This document shows, one piece after another, positions 21,278 through 32,970 of a stretch of 64,000 nt of DNA. How positions within the stretch are numbered: the first letter of the stretch is position 1; each line of letters opens with the position of its first letter. This stretch comes from Floccularia luteovirens. Its lineage: Eukaryota; Basidiomycota; Agaricomycetes; Agaricales; Squamanitaceae. The notes under the pieces are model-generated. The model ran no database searches. It was not told where the DNA came from and saw only the letters and a program-made list of their open reading frames with translations. The stretch lies in NCBI GenBank assembly GCA_009739215.1, contig VSJF01000005.1, forward strand, positions 496,001 through 560,000, read 5' to 3'. The position numbers and the translations under genes were made by a program.

Positions 21278-23034
21278 TCATGCAGTTGCGAAAGTTTCCT
21301 TCAAAGCTTTCAAAGATGGTGTAAAGAAGTATTCTCCTCCGCGTGGAGTGATCCAAGTTGGCAACGTGCGTGCATCTGCTGTGTTATTCGGATCAAGACC
21401 TGTCATGACTCTGTCACCTTGTCCGATGAGACCATCAAGACTTTAAGGGAGTGAGTTGAGCTAAGGAAAGATTCATTGATATACGGAACTTACCCAGGAG
21501 TTTGTTGCGCTGTCTGTTTGAAGGGGAACGTGCTAGAATTTGCCCAAGCTAAATTATGATGCATGTTCAGTCAAATTATGTAACAACGAATTTGGTTTGA
21601 AAACCCACATTTTTGGATAAACTGGAAACCAGAAGAAATATCAGTTTGATAACAGGCGAAGAGTAATCCACGGCCGTGTTGAGTCTTTCCAGAAGTTTGT
21701 TCTTCTGGCGTCAGTTCTGGTCCGAATTGAACGCCACGACGCATGATGCGATACTTGTCAATAGAGATGGGAGTGGGTGGTGAAGCTAGATCATCTCGGG
21801 GAAGTGATTTCCTGACGTGTGCCGCAAATGGGCATCTAACTTGTGAGCCTAGTTCGCCAGTAAAGTGGAAGTCGTTATTTCTGGAATAGACTTGAATAAA
21901 AATTAGAGCAACTCGTGTCAAAGTTTAAATACCTCTTAGAGTCGCTAGCAAGAACCGGATCGTCCTTGAATGGGGTAATGTCAATGGGGGCACCACTCTT
22001 CCAACGGCCAACTATTCTTGCGCCAAGGAGCTCACTTCCCTCTTCTGGGGTCATTCCATCCGCCACTAAGGGGTTATTCTTAAGGAAAGTGTTGAATTCT
22101 GGAACTAGTTGGAAGAGGTAGCGGAACACCAAGAAGCTTCCATCTACTGCCCATGGAGCTCTGGATTGTTGAGCAGGATCGTCTTTGTGGCCGGTTAGAA
22201 GGATGCCGGGGTTGACTGGAGCAGGCCCTGGGTTTGCCACCTTGTCGTCGAATCCTATTATAGATGGGTTTGAGATACCATCCAGGAAACCAAAGCTAGA
22301 TATCCAGTTTTAGTGTGCTCTCATGTTATGTATAAAGATCTTAACTGTTCATGACCGGACTGGACGCCAGGTCGTACATCTCCTGCGAGGGTGGTGACAA
22401 TTGTTATCCTTTCCCCGAAAACTGCCTCAACATCTGCTCTTGCCTTATTGACGCTGTCATGGCAATCCCCTGAAATAAGAACAACGCCATGTATGGGTTT
22501 GAGAAAAGCGGGGTCCCAATCTGGTGAAGTTCCTCCATTTGTTTGTACTGCGGGATCACCAAGATTTGTGATAGAATCCTTCAATTGACCAAGTATGAAA
22601 GGGTCGTTCGGGTTCGAAGGTTGGGTTGCGAGTGAACTGTCATCGATCCCTAACTGTGTTGTATTCGAAATAATCAGTTTCAATGACAACAAATAAACCA
22701 GAGGCTATTTACCTGTTGCAGACCGAGATGCGAAAATGCAATGTTGATACCTGACATAGGAACGTAGCCCTCACGACCACTTTTCTTGTGTTCATTGATA
22801 GCGTCACGGTCTTTTAGCACTTGTTCGACTGTTTTGACTACAGATGCAAAAGGAATGAGATCATGTTTGAAATTGGCAGCATCAGCGATTTGGAAGAATA
22901 TGTATGTTTGTGTTTTCTTGGGCAGACCGCTCCTAATGACTGGGATTCAGTATATCTCATAGAGAAGGGGAGTATACTTACAAGATGTCACCCTGTATGT
23001 TGGCAAGATCAAGAGTTTCGGGTGTAGTAGACAT
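21278..23034 (-). CDS. DyP-type (dye-decolorizing) heme peroxidase
   Basis: Starts at ATG 23034, MSTTPETLDLANIQGDIL, and ends ALKETFATA at the stop 21278-21280. Key marks are the GxxDG motif in FGFLDGISNP with the distal Asp, and the proximal His in CPFAAHVRKSLPR followed by the Arg-rich RRGVQFGPEL. GRGLLFACYQTDISSGFQFI and DRVMTGLDPNN are also family-like. Fungal DyPs oxidise dyes and phenolic compounds with hydrogen peroxide and are linked to lignin or xenobiotic attack. No signal peptide is visible at this start, as in several fungal members, so the export route is unclear. The exons join without frame breaks. A separate upstream exon cannot be excluded. Confidence 0.92.
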
Positions 23035-24109
23035 ATTGTTTGATATAATACGCTGAAGAAAAGGCAGGAAGCTTGGTGAGGATTACAGTGCATTAGCAGC
23101 AGCTTATATATGTTTAGATTCTTAACGTAAGGTGTGGGGAGAAGAGTCAGAACGACCGTAATTAGGGGTAAAGTGAAATACAAACAGGTTCCAGATTGCT
23201 CCAAAGCCAGCTGATAGTATCAATGAATTAAACAGCACCGCATAAATGGATCATATTGTTCGTTTTGAGGTCACTGGCCGTTGTTGATTCAATATGCCGC
23301 TCGATCTTCGGTCTCATCTGATGAGAGTCCATAGTGATATTCTCATTCCAACCAACCACAGAGAGCAAAAGACAATCCGGGAAACGCGCTGTCCCGAAGA
23401 ACATCGGTACAGCATTGATACAGCTGCTTATTTGGACCCATTAGCTTGATATACATCTCTTTCTGGCCTGCGTATGACTGACTGGTCATGGCGTTATTAG
23501 AAATTGTTCTCGAGTCTTTCTAGTTCTAGAGATGGGGCGGTCACCAGATATTTCTGCGATCAGAAAACAGTGTATGAATGAACCTATCACCGCCTTAGAC
23601 TGCCATGTTCGCGAATGTTCGGTCGCTCCGGACTGGACGGAATTGACACATACTCGGGGAGCAGCTAATGTGCAAGTAGCGATGGTTCCTGAGGGGATTT
23701 TGAGAGTACATTTCGGTATTTGAAACAAGTGTGGTAGTACATGAGACCATAAAATACGTATCACCACCGCATTCAGCGGAGGGTTCTGACCGGAGTCGGT
23801 GCAGAAAATGGAGAGATGCTCCACGTACTTATAAAGGTAGTGATACAGTACCATTGAGATTGCTAACCATAACGAGGCAAAGGCTCTGAGAGAGCTCCAA
23901 TCTAGTGTAAATAAATCAGATGGAAAGAAGTCTAAGAGAACAGACCATACGGACACCAAAAATCAGCGCTTGATCCTCGATGGTTATGGTTATGTATGTA
24001 ACGAAACGTCGACGCATCAGATTCAAACGTTGTCAACGAAACACCATCACGTGACGATAATTTTGAGGGAGCATCTCATGCAGAGTGAAAGGCTTTCACC
24101 CCGACATTG
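23035..24109. other. Unassigned gap between DyP and MID1
   Basis: About 1.1 kb. A 157-codon ORF lies on the minus strand at 23486-23959 with one hydrophobic stretch, and a 52-codon ORF starts at ATG 23293 on plus. Neither resembles a known family. Promoters of both flanking genes must be here. Confidence 0.35.
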
Positions 24110-25680
24110 ATGTTGCCAGAATCCTTGCTCCTGCTGATCAACGTTGCCCTTGCTTTCGCACAGACAAGGCAACAATTTGTACTCGATACTGTTACAAAGC
24201 TCAGTACCTCAAGTCTTCCAAACCCGCCAATATTCACGCTACCAAGCCAAGACCAACTCACAATTACAATTGCCCTTTGTTCCAATTCAACTCAGTCTCC
24301 GATACCGGAGTTCTTCGTAGATAGCAATGGCGGAAGTACTAGTGAAGACGACATACTATCCAAAGGACACGAGGTAACCTTGACTGATGGATTGGGCACT
24401 TTTACGGGATTATTTCCGGATGGAGGAGCCCTCATGGTTGTGAGCAATGTACCGAATGTGGCATTTGAAGTGGGCTTATCGAGTGAAGGTAATTAATTAC
24501 GACACGAAGCAATATGTCATGCATCATGTTTAAACCTTGTTTATCAGGCCCTTTGCATGAGGTCTTGAGTTCGCTCCCTCTTTTAGGAGATACTACCTCA
24601 AATCAAGCTCTTCTGTTTTCTCCACCTTTTGCCAAACCCAATTCCCCTAAACCAACCTTCCCCAACTTCACACTTCCTGCAGGAAACCTTTCCTTGCCAA
24701 TTCCTCCATCCTCAACACCGAATTTTACTCTTTTTATAACACCTACTTCTTCATCTTCGTTGTCTGGACAAAAGACTGCATGTTTTTTGAATTCCCAACA
24801 GTCGACGGGTATCATATCAAACGAAAGCTCGTGGCTACGTGATGAGGATGGATGGCGGACTCAATGGCTAGTCGGCGGTTTGACACCGGCAACGAATTAT
24901 ACAGCCTATGTTGTACAAGATCGGTTAAAAGTCAGTGGACCAATATCTTTCGCCACTAAGTCAGGTACGTCCAGACCAACGCGATAATATCAGGTAGAAT
25001 CTCATCTTAAATTATTAGCCGCTTTTTCGTGTCCTTTAGTTCACTCTCTGCCTTACTGCCCTAATATCGCATACAGCATCCCACTTCCTCCACCTCCGCA
25101 AGGCAATTTTTATGACAGTTCAAATCTTCCGGTCGCTGTCTCTCAACCATTAATCTCATATCTTAATAACTTCACCACCACGCTTACTACCTTTGCTTGT
25201 GGTCGGGACTTATACTCGCCGTTAGTGGGTTGTGATGATTGTCAGCGGGAGTATCGAAAATGGATTTGTGCAATAACATTCACTCGATGTGGTGAACCAA
25301 GTCCAGCAAACCCAGATAGCTTTACAGCTACACCTGCCGCTCCAAGTGCTACAGGTCTCAGTGCTATACGACCTTCAGGAAATGGAGGTTCGCAGCAAGT
25401 TTTTTCTGCACTTGTGCCCCAAGAAACGCCAGGATCGGCACGTAATCCAAATTTGAAACTTGATACACCACACGCCATCCTGCTACCGTGTCTAGAAACA
25501 TGTAATGCTGTAGATCGCGCATGTCCGAGCTTTCTAGGTTTCAGGTGTCCTACCATGCAATTCAACGCTGCAGCTAGTTATGGAGTAGGTTATATTGATG
25601 GTGCAGATGGCAGTCAAGGTAAGGGTTTGACTGGAACAGCGCAGGATAATTGGGGTAATGTCTGGTGCAATTCTGGCTAG
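24110..25680 (+). CDS. MID1: Mid1-like stretch-activated calcium channel subunit
   Basis: ATG 24110 starts a signal peptide (MLPESLLLLINVALAFAQ). A long extracellular region follows with N-glycosylation sites (NFT, NLS, NYT) and GLTPATNYTAYVV. The C-terminal Cys-rich part is diagnostic: FACGRDLYSPLVGCDDCQRE, KWICAITFTRCGEP, ILLPCLETCNAVDRACP and FLGFRCP. It ends DNWGNVWCNSG, TAG 25678-25680. Mid1 pairs with Cch1 at the plasma membrane to let calcium in during mechanical, mating or cell-wall stress. Introns lie near 24490-24547 and 24965-25017. TTG codons upstream are not used; ATG 24110 gives the best signal peptide. Confidence 0.9.
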
Positions 25681-26082
25681 AATGGATAATATATACCTAT
25701 ACCCAAGCATTAAAATACTCTGTAATCTTCTGTCATATTTATATCACTACTAAGATATTGATACCATTAAGTAGTTGTTCTTAGAACACCCTTATACATA
25801 CTTATTATAGAGCTCTTGTCGTTTGGAGTTCCTGTAGTCGATGTGTATTCAGTGCCTTTGGAAGATCATAGATCATAAGTTAATCTGGAAGCTCTGAGGC
25901 ATTAATTTATACTCCGACCTTGCAGGTTGCCCAATAGGGGGCTATCCTTGTTTGCTCTTATTATATTCGGAGGCGATTACGGAGACGCAATCACTCCCGA
26001 AATTTATCCTGGTTGGCGTTTGACTCCTTGCAAGAGCCTTCGTGGAACTCGTCTCACTAGGATTCCTAGCGTGCTTCAGCTG
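25681..26082. other. Intergenic, no gene seen
   Basis: AT-rich 3' region of MID1 and the promoter of the ABC1-kinase gene. No repeat recognised. Confidence 0.4.
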
Positions 26083-28257
26083 ATGCAAACTCTATGTTTG
26101 CGTGCGGCACTGCGAACTAATGCGCCAAAAAGGAATCTTTTGAAACCAACCTATGATGTAACTCACAGATATCTATCATCTGCACCAATACCAAAGAATC
26201 CGCATAGATGGAGAAAATACGCTCGCAGAACCGCTTATTGCGCCGTAGGACTCGGAACAGTATGGGGTGTTGATAAGGCATACAATGCTTCGGCCATTGC
26301 ACGGAACTTTAGAACACTATGGACTGTAGGTTTTTGGACTTGTATCAGATGCGCATTAGAAACTTAAGTCTTGAGGTCATACAGTGCGCGGTCATAACGG
26401 CAGATTACAAATGGAACTTCACGCCCGACAAAAGTGAACTCATACCAGAGCTTCACGAACGTGTTGCTGAGCGTGTTTATAACCTATTGACTTCTAATGG
26501 GGGGCTATACATTAAGATCGGGTTCGACGATATTTTATAAAGTCAACTTGTACTCATATCTTGAATTTAGACAAGCGATAGGAGCCAATGCTGCGCTATT
26601 ACCGAAACCCATGCAAGTGAAGTTTGCAAGTCTGTTTGATGATGCACCCCAAATTCCATATTCTGCCGTCTATGATGTATTCGTGTCAGAACTTGGTCGG
26701 CCACCTGATGGTCCTGGAGGCGTCTTTCAGGTATTTGAAACAACAGCTGTGGCAAGTGCAAGCATAGCACAAGTTCACAAAGCAAAAACATGGCCTACAA
26801 TTGGCCCTGATGGTCAGGAGAAGGATGGTAGCTGGGTAGCCGTCAAAGTCCAGAAACCTGATGTAAGTAAACAGATGGAATGGGACTTAGGCGCATATAG
26901 AGCGGTCATGTGGATGTTTGAGCATTGGGCTTTTGATTTACCCGTTTATTTTGTAGTCGGTGCGCTCTCCTTTAACGTCATCTATCACACTTCATTTCCT
27001 GATTTCTGGATATCTCAGACTTTATATCGGATCACTTACGACAGGAATTGGATTTCGAACGGGAAGCTGACAATGCCCGGCAAACAGCTGAATTTGTTGC
27101 AAGCGAGCCTAGTCTTAGAGACAAGGTTTATATACCTAAAGTATACCCAGAATACACCACCAAACGAGTGATGACAGCGGAATGGATAGACGGAGTCCGC
27201 TTAAGCGATCGTTCAGGAATAAGGCGACTCATGGGCGAACGCGAGCCAGTTGTTGGAACACCAACCCCACTTCTAGGTGCACCCCTATTCTCAGAGCCAC
27301 TCTCAGCTGTGCCACTCCCACAGAACTCGAACCCATCTTCCCTAATCTTACCTGCCAAGCCACTCAAAGGTGGCCTCAAGTTCGTCATGCAAACTATGGT
27401 TGAGTTATTCTCTGCCCAGATGTTTAGCTGGGGTTGGGTGCATTGTGATCCGCATCCCGGAAACGTACTTGTCCGCCCTAACCCTCAGGACCCCTCGAAA
27501 GCTCAGTTGGTGTTACTAGACCACGGCCTGTATGTACGCATCACAGAGGACTTCCGGCGTGAATGGGTACGACTATGGCGTGGTATGCTTGCAGGCGATT
27601 TTCGAGCCGTAGAAAAAGTAACAACCGAATGGGGAATGACAATGCCTGATCTCCTTGCAAGCTTCACACTGCTGAAGCCCGTGATCCTCAAGCGTGGAAG
27701 AAAACAGAAAAGCAAAGAGGAGATCGAAAGAGAGGCACAGGAGAGGCGTAACATGACGCAGTATGAGATGAGCGTGAAGATGAAGGAGAAGTTGAAGACT
27801 TTTTTGATAGATACAGATCGTATGCCTAAGGTCCTGATATTTCTGACCAGGAATATGCGCATGGTTCAAGGTTGGCACTTCTTGTTTTTCTTATCACACG
27901 TATTTCTCAGACAATATGCCAGGTAACAACCAATCCTTCGGTTCACCAGTAAATCGTATCAAGATTACTGGATACTGGGCGTCTCGCTCACAGGTCACCA
28001 ATAGCAATCTTTCTATCGGGGAAAGACTTAGAGAATTCTGGCACCATATCGTTTTCCGCTCAGTGATGCTCAGCTTAGACTTTGCTTTTTGGAAGAGTAA
28101 ATTCATCGCATGGTTTGTAGAAACCAAGACCCGGTTATTCGGTAAAAGCACTATATTCATGAGGGGAAGCTTTGAAGATGAATTAGAACAAAACATGCGG
28201 GGCTTCGCTAAAGCTAATTTTGGAATTGATGTTGGCGAAGAGGTATTCTCCGGATAA
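26083..28257 (+). CDS. Mitochondrial ABC1/UbiB-family atypical kinase (Cqd/Mcp2-like)
   Basis: ATG 26083 starts an Arg-rich presequence (MQTLCLRAALRTNAPKRN) and a short hydrophobic segment, as expected for a mitochondrial inner-membrane protein. The family motif YIKIGQAIGANAALLP (KxGQ) is split by an intron at 26522-26571. Then come the Ala-rich loop VASASIAQVHKA, VAVKVQKPD (catalytic Lys) and FISDHLRQELDFEREADNAR. The last needs a donor at about 26963 and an acceptor before 27022. WVHCDPHPGNVLV and LVLLDHGLYV complete the active site. A Pro/Ser-rich insert sits at 27240-27360. The last exon ends GIDVGEEVFSG at 28257. Relatives act in coenzyme Q and lipid homeostasis. It converges on the LKR/SDH gene with 57 bp between stops. 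Confidence 0.9.
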
Positions 28258-28314
28258 TCACATAAATTATTGGATATAATTGCCATGCTATGTACTAGGT
28301 ACAAAAGTAATATG

Positions 28315-31300
28315 CTACAATGTGATTGTGGATTCAGATTGGGTTTGTCCATGGGTGAATTGGTTTTGTACTCCAGTGCCCCCGTGCAAGGATACGAGGT
28401 ACTTCTCAACCGAAGTCCTCGAAACCCCCTTGGTTTCCGTCATTCCTAGACCATACTCTTCAAGCCCCTGGAGAACAGGTTTATAAACACTCGGGTGCCA
28501 TGGCCCTTGTACACCTGTCAAGGGAACTTTGCCATCCGCGACAGCCAGAGCTGCAATCGCTAATGGGGTGCCAACCGTTTCGTGCCATCGCTGTCACGCC
28601 CGGGGCCCCATAAGTGATAAGGGAAGACTTGTAAACTTCTTCCGGTCCCGTGTTGTTCTTTGGGCGAGCAATGACTTCATGGGAGAGAACAACCATATCG
28701 CGTTCCCCCTGTTCGTATTTGAGTTTGTGAGCAAGAAGATAAGCAAATATTTCAATCGGGGGCATGGGAGTCACAGGAAGTGGTGGCATCGAACCCAGGT
28801 TTGACGATAAGAGTGTTGGTGGGAGAAGTCCAAGCCATTCCAACGCTTCGAGCGTCTCTCCGAGTTGATCTGGGTTCGCACGGCTGATGAAAGAAACAGG
28901 ACTCTCTCCAAGCTGATTATCATGTCTCTGTTCCATCGCTTGCGAAACGAAGCTAGTCCAGCTGTTGACTTTAATATTTCTTTCCGATTCGAGCAGACCC
29001 AGGAGTTTAAATGATTGCATTAAAGCGGAGAATCCTGGGTGTCTGTGAAGTGATATTAGACTAGTAATATTTGCAAAAAGGAATCCTTCCTTGCCTTAGA
29101 GTTCCTCGCATAATGGTTCGGGGTGGTGGACTTGTCATATTATATGTAGATGCATAGGGCTTGCTAAAGCCATTAGCAAGCCCTTCTAGGGGGAATTCTT
29201 GGGTAATAGGTATATCAGGGAAATTGTCTACGAGTAATCTGTCTGGTGCAACGAAGTAGTCCTGTGATGATACGTCATTCAGTGTAACGCAAAACCTCAC
29301 CAAAAATACACACCTTGCCGTTCAGTGTGTATTCAGCGCTTCTAAGGGCTGCGGCAAGTACACCTGTAGGTCTCCAACTGAATTTGTACCTGAGGGGAAC
29401 GTGAGGAACCTCAGGTGCTGGGAATCCACCACAAAATGACGTGAATGAAACAATCTCTTTGTTCTCCGCTTGAAGTCTAGAGACTAGATCGATGGCAGAA
29501 CAATGATCTATGCCAGGATCAAGTCCGATTTCATTAAGAATTAGGATGTTTGCTTCTTTGGCCCTGTTTAATGGTACGTAAAAACTTTAGCATTTGACAT
29601 GATAAATCCAATACCCACATCTCATCGTATGTACGCATCTTTGGAGAGATGTACGAAGCTGTGATCATATTCTTGCCTTGAGTGATACAAATTTCAGCAA
29701 TGTCGGTGTGAAACTGTGTTGGTAATAAACTGCAAGAAGTTAGCATCTATTTTGCTCATAAGGTAAATGGCATTAACCTGATGACGGTGTCCGAATCATT
29801 TATGAGATGTATATAGGTGTTAGGTTTAGATACGTCAATAACCCGATAATGAACGTTGAAATATTGGGCAGACAATGACTGAAGCTGCGTCAATGAATCA
29901 CTCGCTTTAAATGGTGGAATGTTAATCGATATTTTGTATATAAAATCAAGTTAAAAACCTATCATCAATTCAATGTCCTGTCTGCTTGCAATGATATCGA
30001 CTGCAGGACCAGCAACCATTCCGCTTCCCAACATTAGTATTTTCTTTTTCTTGTTGGATGAAGTTGCTTTTGTATCCTTTGCTGGTGTCGATGGGGTACT
30101 GAGAGAAACTGATGCAGGAGTCGTAGATACCTCAGCAGGTTTTTGTGATTCACGCCAATTGAGGACATCAGGTAGCAGCCATTGATGACGCTCAGTAAGG
30201 ATGCCATTCTCCGCAATCGTAGCTCTTTTTAAAACTTCGGTATATTGGTCAACTGTCCCTTGAGAGTACGTATCGATGAGACTTTCCAGGCGAGGTAAAA
30301 GGGCCTTGGAGAAGTGTTGCGATGCATCATAGGGGATCGAGGCGGGTAGGATATCAACTGACATTATTTGGACCGATGGAAGCGAGTCTGAAAGATTGCT
30401 TGGCCAAACTCTGTAGGAGGGATCAGAAAGTGTTGTTGCTTTCGTTAAGAACTCCAATCCTCCCTGAAAATCCAAACATTAATATAGAATACACTGTTAT
30501 ATAGTGAGAAACGAACTTCTACATCGCAGCTAATATCACCGATATTCGTGAAACGAGCTCCAGGAAGTGTACGTGCACGCTCAAGAGCAACAGCCAATTG
30601 TTCATTTGACATCAGTCGCGGGAAAGATGGTGACCATCCAGTGCCATTGAGAAAGAGTGTCAAGTAAGGTGCTATCTAGAAAGAAAAATCAGATGTGTAA
30701 AATATGATGCTGGGAAATTGTTTGCACCTTTTCAGCAAACTTAGAGGTATATGATTCAGGAGATTTTATAATAGTGTTCGCGACTGTATTTGCGACCGCT
30801 TTTCTCAACAAGATAGTCTTCTGGTTTGGCATGTACAAGATATATCTTTTTTAATTGAACGGTCAGAGATTTTAATAAAAGAATTGGTCGAATTCACCTT
30901 CCGTAGGTCTGTGTCTGATTTAATATTAGTAAAACCGCTCTAACTTGTTCCATAAATATTACATACTTGGATTATTCACCAGGTTATGCAAGTCTTTTAC
31001 TTCCACCTTCTCTATTGGTAATTCCGCTAACATAGAGAGACATCCTTGTGACACGTTCCCGTTCCTGCAACTTGGTCAGATGAGTGTTCGATCAGATTAC
31101 TTTCAACACACCCTGTTAGTCCAATCACGAATGGTCCAAGGGGCTGTGGAGTTCCATCTGCTGCTATCCAATTTCCAATTTCACGTAAAGAAACCCGGAG
31201 ACGTTCCAATGAAGGGAGTGTATGCGGTCGAGGCGTATACTGGAGAAAATAGGTCGATTCGATTAGTAACAGCATCAGTACAATATGACGCGTCGCGTTG

Positions 31301-32207
31301 AACGTACAAGGAAGGGAGAAGCTATTCCAATTTCCAGGTGTGAATGAGCCATTGAAGAAAGGGATTCCAAAACTCCCGCAACTGTGCAGGGCATTATAAG
31401 TTGTCTTAACTATTTTCACTATATGCATGAAATTACCTCCAGCAAACCAGCCAAATGCAACTGTACGTTTCCCATCGCGAGTATTTGTGATTAACTCATA
31501 ATCAATAAGACGTGGAATTGTGGCTTCCGAAGCCTTAGTCGGGGATACGAATTGTGACAGAAGGGGAGTGTTGTAAGGTTGCCCCTTGATGGTATGCGAG
31601 AACATTAGATGAGTACGAGACCCCATTACCCATTCGGAGACGTTAGGATTCGATGGGTCTGGTCTTAGGATCGGGGTCGTGATTAACTTGTCCAGGGGGG
31701 TTTCCTTGATTGAGAGAATAATGTGCGCATCATCCAAACGCGGACGAATGACAGCACCAGCCTAGAGAAGAACAGAGTAAATTATCCTGGCTCGAAAGGT
31801 AGGGAAATAAGGGACCGTAAGATGTGTATTGGTTTTAGTTGAGTCCGCCGAGTATGGATGTGCACTAGCTCATAACTAGCCTCTCGACGACTGGATACGC
31901 CCGGGACGCAGGTATAAGAAAGGAAAGGTAAACATACCTTTATGTAATCATTCATGGAGAATATCCTTCTGTCGCAGGGTTCGACGTGTACTTCAACATT
32001 CTTATTGGTGACGAGATGGTTTACAGCTTCTGGGGTTAGAGGGGCGCGTCTTTCCCAGATTCTGTTGCGGTCCTCGCGACTGGGACGTCGAATTCAATTA
32101 TGGGAATGTAGATACTCATTGGACACAACATACCATATTCCTATGGTCAAACGTTGACGAGCAGTGTTACTGAGGTGCCTCACAGAGGACGGCAACGGCC
32201 TGGTCAT
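28315..32207 (-). CDS. LKR/SDH: Bifunctional lysine-ketoglutarate reductase / saccharopine dehydrogenase
   Basis: ATG 32207 gives MTRPLPSSVRHLSNTARQRL, a likely mitochondrial presequence, then TIGICREDRNRIWERRAPLT after an intron. The N-terminal LKR part shows MDDAHIILSIKETPLDKL, LMFSHTIKGQ, LIDYELI and GLTGNGNVSQGCLSMLAELP. The C-terminal SDH part follows: KKILMLGSGMVAGPAVDII, NEIGLDPGIDHCSAID, SFCGGFPAPE, GLLESERNIKVNSW and VALSHEV-like elements, ending TQSESTITL. The order matches the animal/plant alpha-aminoadipic semialdehyde synthase, which degrades lysine. Yeast has separate LYS1 and LYS9 for synthesis. Two +1 breaks occur: an A-run at 30764-30767 (HYYK to SPESY) and 28578-28580 (MAR to TVGTPLAIAAL). 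Without them the two halves read through. Confidence 0.85.
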
Positions 32208-32970
32208 AGTGGGTGGCCTTGGCGCCTTAGAAGCGAGGAGAGTTTATATATTGAACAAGGACCTGAGATCCGAGCCGAGAGGAAGGAAACCGGGGTGGTA
32301 TTATCTAAGGAAATTGGAGGGTAAGACATCAATGCAAACACGTTAAGCGTGCTCAGACTCCACAAATAAATGTGGAGAACGCGGTTGCGGGCAAAATGGT
32401 CAACGGTGACACCATCAAGCCTTACGAAACTTTGCTATAAGTATGTATAAGAAGTGCAAGCCTGAGGAACTAGTAGCAGTAAGTAGCGAATCTTAAGGGT
32501 GCAGATGCAATGTCTTTTTGGGTTAAACTACTGATCCGAATGGAACGGCCCAATCAGCGCCTTCTCCTAACGTTTACAAGCGTTAAGAAAGCTTGAAGGA
32601 CCTAACCTGTCACCACATGTATGTCTACATCATGTGCATTGGACAAGTAAATAACTATCAAAACAAGCGGTATCAAGGAAATATCAGATACAGGTAAATG
32701 GAACATCTCTTGAATTTCTATTTCAATAACATGGAGGATGTAACGTAGAATATAAAAACATGTTGATATCGAGTAAAAACCGGTGGAAGGCAATGAAGGG
32801 CAGTGACTACACGTTTATATTCTAGATTTTCCAGCATCAGCTCCAGGTAGTTAAAATGTGTATACCGCCGTAGCTTAAGTTTTCAGACGCGATTGTCAAG
32901 CGCAAGGTACGTAACCGCCATATATCGAATACTGCAGACCAGAGCCGAAGTCACTAAACTAGACTGTCGA
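32208..32970. other. Intergenic, no gene seen
   Basis: It holds the promoter of LKR/SDH and the 3' side of MAK21. Short ORFs (for example 32602-32793 on -) have no family resemblance. Confidence 0.4.

Noticed and set aside
23486..23959. 157-codon minus-strand ORF with a hydrophobic stretch
   Set aside because: No family resemblance, no clear intron signals and poor composition; left as unassigned gap.
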